Positions 26,661-34,255 of a DNA stretch of 64,000 bases are shown piece after piece. A program made the translations under genes and the position numbers. The DNA is from Blautia sp. Marseille-P3087 (GTDB lineage Bacteria; Bacillota; Clostridia; Lachnospirales; Lachnospiraceae), in NCBI RefSeq assembly GCF_900120195.1, contig NZ_LT635539.1:1748649-1812648 (forward strand), given 5' to 3'. The notes under the pieces were generated by a model. It was not told where the DNA came from, ran no database searches, and saw only the letters and a list, made by a program, of their open reading frames with translations. The first letter of the stretch is position 1; the number at the start of each line of letters is the position of its first letter.

Positions 26661-26781
26661 GTTTGTGAGGTTCTTAAAATCTCATTATTTTCTGTGATTT
26701 TCGTGTCCATATTGTCCTGTATTGCCGATTTTCCGAGTTATATTTTTATTCTCTTTACATTTTAGTATCAAAATGGTATCA
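26661..26781 (+). repeat. Element left end with candidate integrase arm site (copy 1)
   Basis: The first 46 bases match the left end at 39151 almost perfectly and similarity continues to the direct repeat TATCA-N6-TATCA at 26766-26781, whose start lies 105 bp from the junction. The same spacing occurs at 29960 and 39255. Confidence 0.75.
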
Positions 26782-26814
26782 CAGCTCCATTTTTATGCAC
26801 TGGCAACTTTCCGG

Positions 26815-26882
26815 TTGTGGCTTCCTGTCCTGACTGTTATAATCGAAACATGGGTGCTACCATAACGGTAGGCGGTTAGTCC
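26815..26882 (+). promoter_or_regulatory. Promoter and 5' inverted repeat of the peptide module (copy 1)
   Basis: TTGTGG (26815-26820) and an extended TATAAT -10 (26838-26843) are 17 bp apart. The predicted transcript begins near 26850. Its 5' end (26854-26882) is complementary to 27165-27188 at the far end of the module and contains a 5-bp hairpin CTACC-N5-GGTAG. Confidence 0.8.
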
Positions 26883-26893
26883 TTCAACAGAGG

Positions 26894-26926
26894 GTTGCAG
26901 AGTGCCAGTGGCACTCGTTTTGCAAC
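26894..26926. repeat. Inserted hairpin in the 5' UTR of the peptide mRNA
   Basis: A near-perfect palindrome (GTTGCA, GAGTGCC, loop AGT, GGCACTC, then TGCAAC) is part of a 53-bp stretch (26895-26947) absent from the second copy of the module. It sits inside the loop of a conserved CAGAGGG/CCCTCTG hairpin, so the outer stem is preserved. It could be a tiny MITE-like insertion. Confidence 0.7.
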
Positions 26927-27008
26927 GACCGAAGTGAAACGGAGACCTGTGACCCTCTGATCACATAGAAACCCGAAAGGGAATCCACTGGAAAGGAGGG
27001 CTAAGCCA

Positions 27009-27107
27009 ATGAGTATTGTTGACTTCATAGCTGTGGTGAGCTTCGGCTTAACCTGCTTTAGTATCGGATATACATTAGGCAAAGATAATCATAAACCACA
27101 AAAATAA
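27009..27107 (+). CDS. 32-residue hydrophobic peptide, putative type I toxin (copy 1)
   Basis: An ATG with a strong AAAGGAGGG ribosome-binding site opens a 32-codon frame: M-S-I-V-D-F, then a single hydrophobic helix of about 20 residues, then a charged tail G-K-D-N-H-K-P-Q-K. A second copy at 39446 shares most residues, with differences mainly synonymous or conservative, which argues it is translated. Size and shape match membrane-acting toxins of type I toxin-antitoxin systems or holin-like peptides. A strong opposing promoter at 27204-27232 would make an antisense RNA over its 3' end. Function is inferred. Confidence 0.72.
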   Translation: MSIVDFIAVVSFGLTCFSIGYTLGKDNHKPQK

Positions 27108-27197
27108 CCGCCCTGGTCTGGTAAACTAAGCGGTTATCTTTGATGATATTCTAAATAGTAAAACGGACTAACCGTCTATCGGTAGCACTCTTTTTCT
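27098..27197 (-). ncRNA. Candidate antisense RNA antitoxin (copy 1)
   Basis: On the minus strand a consensus TTGACA (27227-27232) and TAATAT (27204-27209) are 17 bp apart. Transcription from about 27197 would reach the bidirectional terminator and overlap the 3' end of the peptide mRNA. There is no open frame in it. The start and end are estimates. Confidence 0.68.
27104..27137. terminator. Bidirectional terminator shared by peptide mRNA and antisense RNA (copy 1)
   Basis: An 8-bp stem (ATAACCGC with GCGGTTAT) and 18-nt loop begins at the peptide stop codon. The minus-strand side has a clear T-run; the plus side is weaker. Confidence 0.75.
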
Positions 27198-27274
27198 ATA
27201 ATCATATTATCACGCATCTGTGAAAATGTCAAAAAGTTCTTTTTCCATAGTATGTAATACGAATTTGAAAATAC

Positions 27275-27880
27275 TTATAAGCCGAAAAAATGCACTAGTA
27301 CCAGCTTGATCACAGCAGCTCCACCAAAAGCAACAACTGCAGTTACAACTAATTGCATAGGTTTTGGAAAATTTTCGAACACAAAAACTTTCCTACTCTT
27401 GCTCCGCACCTTGCTTAAAGATCCTGTCGTAAATGCTGCCATCATTATGACTGACACAGATACCAAGGTCTCACAATAGCCGGCAAGCTTTCCTAACACA
27501 TCATTATACATATCTGCACCTGTTTCATGCAGAATCCAGTATAGAACCAATGCACAAACTCCCATGACACTTTGGAGCTTCATTTCCTTAAAAATCTTCT
27601 CTTTCTCTGTAGTTGCATAATCTGACATTGTTTTAGCAATTTTTCTTTCTTCTTCGTTCATCATCTCGCTTTTCCTTTCTCCACTGATAATCTCAGGAAT
27701 GCTGATATCATAATAATCTGCAATATCCACAAGAATACTGATATCCGGCATATTGTTTCCGGTTTCCCATCTGGATACGGTCCTTCCAGAGACATTTAAC
27801 ATTTCTGCCAACTGCTCCTGTGTAATGCCTTTTTCTTTGCGAAGTTTTTTTAAAAAATTTCCGATTTTTACTTGGTCCAC
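27275..27880 (-). CDS. XRE-family regulator with C-terminal membrane helices
   Basis: A 201-residue protein. The N-terminal helix-turn-helix (F-L-K-K-L-R-K-E-K-G-I-T-Q-E-Q-L-A-E) covers residues 5-60 and is followed by a linker and three hydrophobic segments. A GTG start at 27880 is preferred because AAAGGAGG lies 7 nt upstream; upstream ATGs would place that site inside the gene. The alignment with the regulator at 39658-40614 begins exactly there. It adjoins the peptide module in both elements, so it may be a linked regulator. Confidence 0.85.
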   Translation of the reverse strand: MDQVKIGNFLKKLRKEKGITQEQLAEMLNVSGRTVSRWETGNNMPDISILVDIADYYDISIPEIISGERKSEMMNEEERKIAKTMSDYATTEKEKIFKEMKLQSVMGVCALVLYWILHETGADMYNDVLGKLAGYCETLVSVSVIMMAAFTTGSLSKVRSKSRKVFVFENFPKPMQLVVTAVVAFGGAAVIKLVLVHFFGL

Positions 27881-28020
27881 CTCAACTCCTCCTTTCATCA
27901 TCAAATATAGAATCTGTTATCTGCAAATAACACGACACAAAGCGAGAAATGTCGTATTTTCACTAATAGACACAGTTGTCTACGCGTTTTTAATTTTTCA
28001 ATTATACAAACTAGAATTTA

Positions 28021-28371
28021 TCACTGAATAAACCACATCCATACTCCAACTATTATAAGCAATATACCTGATATTCTTCCTGCAAATTTCGACTTTTTAT
28101 ATCCTAGAAAATTTATTGTTTCGGGAGTTGTAAATGGCAATAAAACAACATCCATACCCATTACTATAATTCCAATTCCTATTATGAAGACATTATTGTT
28201 AGAAATAATGCCATAAAACATAACTACGAAACCCAAAATAATGCCTAATATAAAATACTTGATTTTATGGCTGTCTTTATCCATCATCTTTTCATAACAA
28301 TTTTCACATTTACTGTTACAAAATTCAAAATTGTCCTTTAGTTTTTTACCACAATATTTGCATTTTTTCAT
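28021..28371 (-). CDS. Zinc-ribbon and transmembrane protein, unknown function
   Basis: A 116-residue protein with a zinc ribbon at the start (C-K-Y-C-G ... C-N-S-K-C-E-N-C) and about three hydrophobic helices. The ATG follows GGAGGAAACAGT. I do not recognise a specific family. It is element cargo next to another small membrane protein. Confidence 0.7.
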   Translation of the reverse strand: MKKCKYCGKKLKDNFEFCNSKCENCYEKMMDKDSHKIKYFILGIILGFVVMFYGIISNNNVFIIGIGIIVMGMDVVLLPFTTPETINFLGYKKSKFAGRISGILLIIVGVWMWFIQ

Positions 28372-28437
28372 ACTGTTTCCTCCGTAATCCTCAAAAATTC
28401 ATTCAACAGCTCACGATTTTCTCAATTCTCCAAACTT

Positions 28438-28626
28438 TTATTTATCTTCTAACTCAAATCCGAGTTCTTTTTCGTTTCTGACATCTTCATCCGTTTTCTT
28501 TCCAGTGATAGCACTGTAGGCTTCTTTGATACCATTTTTCACTGCCCATTTGATAACGAAATACAGTGCGATCAAAATAACAATTGCGGTTCCTCCACTT
28601 ATGCCTAATTCATTCCACATAATCAT
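28438..28626 (-). CDS. Small membrane protein (62 aa), possibly DUF6019-like
   Basis: A short protein with one transmembrane helix (T-A-I-V-I-L-I-A-L-Y-F-V-I-K-W-A-V) and a charged C-terminal tail. The ATG at 28626 is chosen because TTTGGAGG precedes it by 5 nt; an earlier frame start has no site. Similar proteins are common in Lachnospiraceae. The family label is by memory. Confidence 0.65.
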   Translation of the reverse strand: MIMWNELGISGGTAIVILIALYFVIKWAVKNGIKEAYSAITGKKTDEDVRNEKELGFELEDK

Positions 28627-28683
28627 TAACTCCTCCAAATTCGTGATTTTCAATTTATTTTCAATTTTACAGGCTGGAAGTTG

Positions 28684-29175
28684 TCAGAGAAACAATTCCA
28701 TTTTAATTTCATCAAGCGGCTTTCCATCTGTATTCCATGTAGTGTTTTCTACCGATTCTGTCGCCTTAAAGCCCAACTTTTCATAATGCCGAATAGCATC
28801 AGTAAGAGGGCTGGCTGTCCAGAGAATAATTTTCTGATACCCGGAATCCTTAGCTTTTTTCATAAAAGCGGCAATCAACGCCGAACCAATGCCATAGCGT
28901 CGATAGTCTCTCTCAACGGCAAAAAGTCGCAACTGCCCAACAGATGGCTCATCTGTCTGACAAAGCATAATGCACCCAGCTAAAGGTCCATCGCAATCAG
29001 CAACAAACAATTCTTCCCTGTCATTTTTCCTGCTTTTTGCAAAATCTGTTGCAATCTTCATGGCATAATCGGTAAAGCTCGGTTCCCATGAGTATTCAGT
29101 TGAATAGAGTGCTTTGTGAAGATCTGCAACATACTTTTCTTCACCTTGTCTATATGGTCTGATTGTAAAATTCAT
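28684..29175 (-). CDS. GNAT family N-acetyltransferase
   Basis: A 163-residue acetyltransferase. The acetyl-CoA site lies in L-R-L-F-A-V-E-R-D-Y-R-R-Y-G-I-G-S-A-L with the R-x2-G-x-G/A pattern, and the C-terminal Y-E-K-L-G-F motif is typical. The ATG at 29175 has a GGAGG site 8 nt upstream. The substrate is unknown; candidates range from small amines to antibiotics. It is cargo of the outer element. Confidence 0.88.
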   Translation of the reverse strand: MNFTIRPYRQGEEKYVADLHKALYSTEYSWEPSFTDYAMKIATDFAKSRKNDREELFVADCDGPLAGCIMLCQTDEPSVGQLRLFAVERDYRRYGIGSALIAAFMKKAKDSGYQKIILWTASPLTDAIRHYEKLGFKATESVENTTWNTDGKPLDEIKMELFL

Positions 29176-29284
29176 TATAGCATCCTCCACCAACTTCCGA
29201 TTTGTTTCTTACATTCTATCACATCCTACTTCAAAACTCTATTCTTAGATTTCCAAAGAGCAGCCTTCCGACTGCCCTTTCTGC

Positions 29285-29641
29285 TCACATATACACGCTC
29301 TCTTTCAACACAATTTCTTCCGCACATGCCTTTATATTATTTATCAATCCAACCCATTTCATCAGATCCTGCACTTTCAGTTGTTCCGTCACACCCTGTT
29401 TTTCCACCATCTGCTTTACCAAGATTTCCACCTGCTCTCTAGCCTCCTGGTCGACTCGGTTCAGATGTGCCGTCAGCTCCCCAGTCATAAATAAATACTG
29501 GTATCGTGCCGATCTATGCTCTTTCAGGAACTGTTTCCGCAGCATTCCATATTTACCATAGGTCGGTTCTTCCTCATTCACTACCAGATCCGGCAGGTAA
29601 TAGTCTCCATGCAGTGTGTAACTTAATCCATTGCTTCCCAT
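29285..29641 (-). CDS. TnpV family transposon-encoded protein (copy 1)
   Basis: A 118-residue protein with the TnpV pattern: Y-T-L-H-G-D-Y-Y-L-P-D-L near the start, G-K-Y-G-M-L-R-K-Q-F-L-K-E-H, and a helical C-terminal half ending N-N-I-K-A-C-A-E-E-I-V. The function of TnpV is not established; it accompanies Clostridial mobilisable transposons. A nearly identical copy is at 38591-38947 and a more distant one at 42420-42794. The segment 29285-29760 is duplicated as a block at 38591-39056. Confidence 0.85.
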   Translation of the reverse strand: MGSNGLSYTLHGDYYLPDLVVNEEEPTYGKYGMLRKQFLKEHRSARYQYLFMTGELTAHLNRVDQEAREQVEILVKQMVEKQGVTEQLKVQDLMKWVGLINNIKACAEEIVLKESVYM

Positions 29642-29703
29642 ACCTGCCTGTCTTAATTTATTCGCTATTCTTTATAACTGTATTCAAATCTTTCATGTAA
29701 CAG

Positions 29704-29733
29704 AAAAACCCCGGAAACCTTACGGTTCCGGGG
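29704..29733 (-). terminator. Copy A of the tuf terminator
   Basis: Same CCCCGG hairpin as after tuf, with TTTTT on the minus strand. It follows the tuf tail fragment at 29801-29855. Confidence 0.85.
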
Positions 29734-29754
29734 TATCTTACGTTTGGACACAAT

Positions 29755-29768
29755 GTACCTTGCGGTAC
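29755..29768 (-). repeat. tuf 3' UTR hairpin, copy A
   Basis: GTACC-GCAA-GGTAC on the minus strand. It aligns with GTTATC-GCAA-GATAAC after tuf (48507-48522) and GTTATC-GTAA-GATAAC at 39061-39076; stem bases differ but pair in each case. Confidence 0.75.
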
Positions 29769-29800
29769 TCTATTTATATAATTAAGATGTTATGCTAAAA

Positions 29801-29855
29801 TTATTCGATAACTGTAGCAACACGTCCTGATCCTACAGTACGTCCACCTTCACGG
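29801..29855 (-). pseudogene. tuf: tuf 3'-end fragment (copy A), integration scar
   Basis: The last 18 codons of EF-Tu including the stop, matching 48543 onward but with synonymous or conservative changes near the stop (T-V-I-E against T-I-I-E; codons GTT ATC GAA TAA against ATC ATC GAG TAA). The sequence leaves the tuf frame after CTTCACGG. It is the attachment-site copy between the outer and middle elements. Confidence 0.85.
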
Positions 29856-29953
29856 TATCAGAATGGGATATTGTAAGGTGTAAATGGTTATTTTTCGTTC
29901 ATTTTGTGCGGAAAAATATGGATTTTCCGCTGTGTCCGTGTGGTTTTGGGAGA

Positions 29954-29975
29954 TTTTGTTATCATGGTGTTATCA
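29954..29975 (+). repeat. 22-bp direct repeat with arm-site motif (copy 1 of 2)
   Basis: Identical to 34256-34277. It contains TATCA-TGGTGT-TATCA. The two copies bracket the segment with the three-gene operon and the zinc-ribbon protein, suggesting that this 4.3-kb block was acquired or rearranged as a unit. Confidence 0.8.
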
Positions 29976-30087
29976 ATAAATTTTTCAAACAAATAACTGT
30001 TTACGATTATTTACCCAAATTTACAAAATGCATTCTATGTGATTTTGCCCATATTGTGGTTTTATTTTCATTCAACCGTCTTTGTAA

Positions 30088-30678
30088 TTAACAATTCAAG
30101 ACTACTGTCTTTCGAATTCCCATCGTCTCTTCATCTTCTTTTCTCATAAGGAAAACTGTTAATTTAACGATAAAAAGATAAAATCCTATTTGGCTTAGAG
30201 AGAACAATCTTTTTATTTTTCCATCATTGATTCCGTCTACAATCAGCTTTTTCTTATATGTATTTATCTTTGAAAAATCAACAAAATAGTCTTTCAGCAT
30301 ATTTTCTGGAAAATACATATAATTAAATATGCGATTTGCTTCCAGTTCTCTTTTCCCATTAGCATCTCCTTTAAAGAAATCCAAGGGTAACACTGGGACA
30401 ATATTAAGCTCATCTCTCTGATCGATATGACAGGAAGTAGAAATAACCATTCCTTTTGCTTTAAAAATATGTTGAGTTCCATCTTCTTTAAAATACGAAA
30501 AAGGAATTTCTGATATAATATCACCTTGTGATAAAGTTGGTAACTTATTCGGCAATAAATATTCAAATCTATTACCATCTTTATGGAATTGTTCAATTGC
30601 AACTTTAGCTTTGTCTTTAGCTTCTGGATCAACAGAGGGAAGTACACTATCAACAAAGTCAACAAACTCTTTGAGCAT
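30088..30678 (-). CDS. Uncharacterised protein, third gene of a three-gene operon
   Basis: A 196-residue protein starting at an ATG that shares TAATG with the stop of the gene before it, a translational-coupling arrangement. The middle has L-S-Q-G-D-I-I, then P-F-S-Y-F and the stretch K-G-M-V-I-S-T-S-C-H-I-D, which looks like a conserved catalytic or metal-binding core with Cys and His/Asp. I do not recognise a function. No signal peptide or clear membrane helix is seen, apart from a hydrophobic stretch near the C-terminus. Confidence 0.65.
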   Translation of the reverse strand: MLKEFVDFVDSVLPSVDPEAKDKAKVAIEQFHKDGNRFEYLLPNKLPTLSQGDIISEIPFSYFKEDGTQHIFKAKGMVISTSCHIDQRDELNIVPVLPLDFFKGDANGKRELEANRIFNYMYFPENMLKDYFVDFSKINTYKKKLIVDGINDGKIKRLFSLSQIGFYLFIVKLTVFLMRKEDEETMGIRKTVVLNC

Positions 30679-30998
30679 TAATCCCAAAAATTAAAACCTG
30701 TAGGCGCAGATATTTTATCAATGTTATCCTGTATACATTTTTGTTCAGCAATTGTTGCTTCCCTCATATTACCAAACAAATTCTGTGCCTCTTTCTCTAC
30801 TTTTAATTTATTTCTGGACATATGATAATCTTTCAAAGTAGTAGATTCTGTTCCATAACTACTATCTGTGGTTGAACATAATGCTGCATTATTAAACGGT
30901 TGCGTTCCTACAGATGTGTTGGCACTAACCATTGCATAACAAGTTAATCCCATCAAAAACATACTACCAGTTCTATCTATTATACTGGTCTTCTTCAT
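30678..30998 (-). CDS. Uncharacterised small protein with N-terminal hydrophobic segment, second gene of a three-gene operon
   Basis: A 106-residue protein from an ATG one base after the TAG of the upstream gene; an AAGGAG site lies 9 nt upstream. It has a short hydrophobic stretch (S-M-F-L-M-G-L-T-C-Y-A-M-V) near residue 12 and ends in a helical segment (L-F-G-N-M-R-E-A-T) then S-A-P-T-G-F-N-F-W-D. The hydrophobic part may be a signal or a buried helix. Function unknown; it is translationally linked to both neighbours. Confidence 0.65.
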   Translation of the reverse strand: MKKTSIIDRTGSMFLMGLTCYAMVSANTSVGTQPFNNAALCSTTDSSYGTESTTLKDYHMSRNKLKVEKEAQNLFGNMREATIAEQKCIQDNIDKISAPTGFNFWD

Positions 30999-30999
30999 A

Positions 31000-31737
31000 C
31001 TAATACGCTCCTTTTTCAACCAAATTTTTCAGCTTTCCACTAATAATTTTAGTTGTCAAATACATCAATTCGTCAAAACGTTCCTTATTTGAGTTATACC
31101 CTTTCTGTTGATTAAATGCATATCTGTCATTCACATCTAATGTTATTCCGATTGTATGTGCTTTAAGATTATCGTCTCCGTAATTTCCCGCCACACCATC
31201 ATCTGAATCATTAAATATTTTAATACTTTGCAAAGTTATATTCACATAATATCTTTCTTTCTCAATATAAGTATATTTAACTACTAAATCTTCCAAATTA
31301 TCTGCCGGAGTGTTTCCAAACAAATTATGGAACAATGTTTTATTTCCTTTTTCCATTACATTATTCCATATTAAATTTGTAACTATTCCAATATACTTAT
31401 ATTTTTCTGATGCAAACTTATCAGTTAGACTAAATACATCCTCAATTCTACTCTTAACATATTCTTCACATAATTCCCATTTTTCTGTATGTTCGTCAGT
31501 ATATACGGTTTGAAAAGTGGCAGCTTCTGGAGCAATATTCAACTGAGAATGTTCTCCCTTAGTTTTAACGATTATTCGTGGAATTTCCGACGGCGCATCA
31601 TCTGGAATTGGCAATATATTTGCTTCATTAAACTTTTCTTTTAAAATATCTTCATTTAAGATATACTGTTTCTTTATATTCTCGCATCTTGAAAACAATA
31701 TATTTACCGCTGAATTTTGTATTATCATATCTTCCAC
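31000..31737 (-). CDS. TIGR04255-like family protein, first gene of a three-gene operon
   Basis: A 245-residue protein with a beta-rich pattern (P-R-I-I-V-K-T-K near residue 46, N-I-A-P-E-A-A-T-F-Q-T-V near 62, then alternating strands) that resembles the sporadically distributed TIGR04255 family. The family has no assigned function and often occurs on mobile or accessory DNA. This call is from memory of the pattern. The gene leads a compact operon inside the middle element; 31738-32016 upstream is AT-rich and gene-free. Confidence 0.55.
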   Translation of the reverse strand: MEDMIIQNSAVNILFSRCENIKKQYILNEDILKEKFNEANILPIPDDAPSEIPRIIVKTKGEHSQLNIAPEAATFQTVYTDEHTEKWELCEEYVKSRIEDVFSLTDKFASEKYKYIGIVTNLIWNNVMEKGNKTLFHNLFGNTPADNLEDLVVKYTYIEKERYYVNITLQSIKIFNDSDDGVAGNYGDDNLKAHTIGITLDVNDRYAFNQQKGYNSNKERFDELMYLTTKIISGKLKNLVEKGAY

Positions 31738-32016
31738 CTCTGCATACCCAAAATTAAGTATATCTATATTTATTAGACTCCATTTTAGATTTTTTGTGCA
31801 ATATTTTCACAAATTACTATATTTCCGAAAGCAATTTTATATGTTTAGTATGCTCATTTTCTACTGATTATAGCTTTTCCAAGTATTTCATCCTTATACC
31901 TTGATTAAATTATCATTTTCTTTTTGACATCAATAGTAATTAGTCATTATGTTATCACATACCTTCTGATAAATCAATTATCTCTTATTAGTTTTAGCAA
32001 CACACCAGATTGCTTC

Positions 32017-34110
32017 TCAAATTTTTCTCTTACATCTAGGACATTTGTATTTACTTTTCACTTTATCACTTACATTCTGTTCCCATTCATATCCACACAC
32101 ATGGCATTTCCAAAAAACCTTCTTCCGTGTATGAGGTTTACAATTTTCAGGAATCAAGTTGCCGTTTCTATTGTAATTCCAATCAAGAGCATCTTCTGGG
32201 CAAAGTGTTTTCAAATCGGTTTCTCCCAGAATAGCATATCTACCTGAGCAATATGGACACCCATTAGCCTGTCTTGAGGCAATCGCTATCTTCCACTCAT
32301 GACCTGTTTCACATCGCCACCACACCTTTTTATTGCTATTAGGCAGGAACTGCTCCGGTTTTAACTCACCATTACGCTCGTAATTCCATTCAGTTGCTAT
32401 TTTCGGAAATTGTGTTTTCAAATCGGTTTTCCCAACAATAACCCTATGATTGGAACAATATGGGCAACCTTGCCTGCGGCCACTTCTTACTCCAACCTTC
32501 GCCTGCCATGAATGATCGATTGAACACTTCCACCATGCATTATAATTACTTCCAGGTAATATACTATTAGGATTAATATCATTCTTCTCATAATCCCACT
32601 CAGTAAGTAATTCTTTACAACACGTTGCAAAATCATTTATTCCGACCAAGACTTTTCTATTCGAACACACTGGACAACCCGTTTTTTCTTTTCCCGTCCT
32701 ACTATAAATATAACTTTGATATGATGGATGACCTTTAGGGCACTTCCACCACACCTTTTTCCCACTCCCCCAAGTAACTTCCGTAGGTTTTAAACCACTA
32801 TTCAATTCATAATCCCACTCTGACGCTATTCTCGCATCATGAGAGGCTAAATCATTAAATCCTTGTAGTACTTGTTTCCCCGTACAAATAGGACACGCTA
32901 TCGACGCTTTTACTCTAGTAGCAATTCCCGATGAATAATGATGCCCTAGAGGGCAAATCCAACCTACTCTTTCATTTGAACCCGGTGAAAACATTGATGG
33001 AAGTAACCCTTTATTCGCCTTGTAGTCCCATTCTTTTGCAATTTCAGGATAAAGCTTTTCCAAAGAATTATCTCTTAACGCAAATTTATACTGTCTTATA
33101 ATATCTGCTCTATCTCGGTCAAGGTCGGGTATTATTGAACAATGCAATATGCTATTTAACTCTGAAAACAATCTTAAAAACATTTCTTGACTATATTCTG
33201 ATGATGCCTGAATTTCTATATCTGCATTTTCATTAGATACTTCACTTTCCCGAACTCTTATAAGTCTGATTCCTAATCTCTTACAAATTTCATATTTTCT
33301 GTTATCTCGTTTAATGTTACTTTTTGATGTATGCCATTTTAATCCGTCATATTCAATGGCAATGTTTAATGATGGAATATAAATATCCAATTCCATCCCT
33401 TTAGGCAAACCCTCTTTATATCCATTAAATACATCCGGATATGCTTTCTTTATGTAAAAAAACAACGTCTGCTCCGGAAAGGAGGTCTTACTTCTGATAA
33501 AGCATTTCGGACAGCCACTATTATTGTGTACTCTATTATATATGGATGCCATATACGAATTCCCGCACACAGAACACTTCCACCAAACTTTTTTATTACT
33601 TCCTGTGGAGATTTCAGATGGTAAAATAGTGTTTTTTTCATAGTCCCATTCAGAAGTAAGTTCTTCACATTGACTTTTAAGATCATTAAATCCTTCTAAT
33701 ATTTTTTGTCCCGCACAATAAGGGCAACCATGCCCTCGAATTGCTCTGTAAAGAATCTTAGTTTCCCACGAATGCCCTTTATCGCATATCCACCATGCCT
33801 TTTTTTCACTACCTGCCTTTAGCAATTCGGGATTAAGAGATTTATTTTTTCTGAAATCCCAACTATTTTTTAGTTCGGGATTCGTAGAAAACAAATCATC
33901 GATACCAATAACAGGCAGCCTCCTAGAGCAATATGGGCATCCCTGGTTCTTCTTATATCTGTTAGCCACTGTAGCACTCCATGAATGACCACTTGAACAT
34001 TTCCACCATATCTTCTGATGTGATGATGCCGAAACATCAGAGGGAGATAAATCATTTTTTTCATAATCCCATTCATCCAATAATTTAGAATCTGATTCTT
34101 CTAACGTCAT
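32017..34110 (-). CDS. Zinc-ribbon repeat protein with embedded restriction-endonuclease-like domain
   Basis: A 697-residue protein. Eight repeats of about 55-65 residues each carry E-W-D-Y-E-x-N, W-W-K-C, G-H-S-W and G-C-P-Y-C, giving two zinc-binding Cys/His pairs per repeat (a treble-clef, DUF4379/zinc-ribbon type). Between repeats 3 and 4, at about residues 208-300, there is a nuclease-like domain with E-L-D-I-Y-I-P-S-L-N-I-A-I-E-Y-D-G and a later R-L-I-R-V-R-E, matching the PD-(D/E)xK/Vsr-like fold. The repeats probably bind nucleic acid and the nuclease cuts it. It sits upstream of a nuclease pair and an R-M system, so a defence role is plausible. Confidence 0.82.
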   Translation of the reverse strand: MTLEESDSKLLDEWDYEKNDLSPSDVSASSHQKIWWKCSSGHSWSATVANRYKKNQGCPYCSRRLPVIGIDDLFSTNPELKNSWDFRKNKSLNPELLKAGSEKKAWWICDKGHSWETKILYRAIRGHGCPYCAGQKILEGFNDLKSQCEELTSEWDYEKNTILPSEISTGSNKKVWWKCSVCGNSYMASIYNRVHNNSGCPKCFIRSKTSFPEQTLFFYIKKAYPDVFNGYKEGLPKGMELDIYIPSLNIAIEYDGLKWHTSKSNIKRDNRKYEICKRLGIRLIRVRESEVSNENADIEIQASSEYSQEMFLRLFSELNSILHCSIIPDLDRDRADIIRQYKFALRDNSLEKLYPEIAKEWDYKANKGLLPSMFSPGSNERVGWICPLGHHYSSGIATRVKASIACPICTGKQVLQGFNDLASHDARIASEWDYELNSGLKPTEVTWGSGKKVWWKCPKGHPSYQSYIYSRTGKEKTGCPVCSNRKVLVGINDFATCCKELLTEWDYEKNDINPNSILPGSNYNAWWKCSIDHSWQAKVGVRSGRRQGCPYCSNHRVIVGKTDLKTQFPKIATEWNYERNGELKPEQFLPNSNKKVWWRCETGHEWKIAIASRQANGCPYCSGRYAILGETDLKTLCPEDALDWNYNRNGNLIPENCKPHTRKKVFWKCHVCGYEWEQNVSDKVKSKYKCPRCKRKI

Positions 34111-34255
34111 ACTTTACCTTACCTAAAATATTAGTTTATCCTCTAACCTTCTAAAAAAGTCAAATATAATAGTTAAAGTTGATTTTGTTATTCCAATTAT
34201 ACTTCCCTCATCTGAATTTGACAATCTATTTCAAGCAACAAAAGAGAGGACATTT

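Larger units (their letters stand above)
26661..29855. mobile_element. Decayed integrative element at tuf (outer element)
   Basis: The left end matches that of the complete element at 39151 over roughly 130 bp and carries TATCA-N6-TATCA at 26766-26781. The right end is a tuf tail plus terminator (29704-29855). The body keeps a toxin-like peptide module, an XRE regulator, three small genes and TnpV. Integrase, relaxase and ATPase genes are absent, so it could move only with help. Confidence 0.75.

Noticed and set aside
26876..27082. 68-codon minus-strand frame across the peptide module
   Set aside because: It is antisense to the plus-strand peptide and interrupted by the promoters; the small plus-strand frame is conserved in the second copy while this one is not.
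31738..32016. Possible small gene in the 279-bp gap
   Set aside because: AT-rich sequence with only short frames and no ribosome-binding site; I see no gene here.
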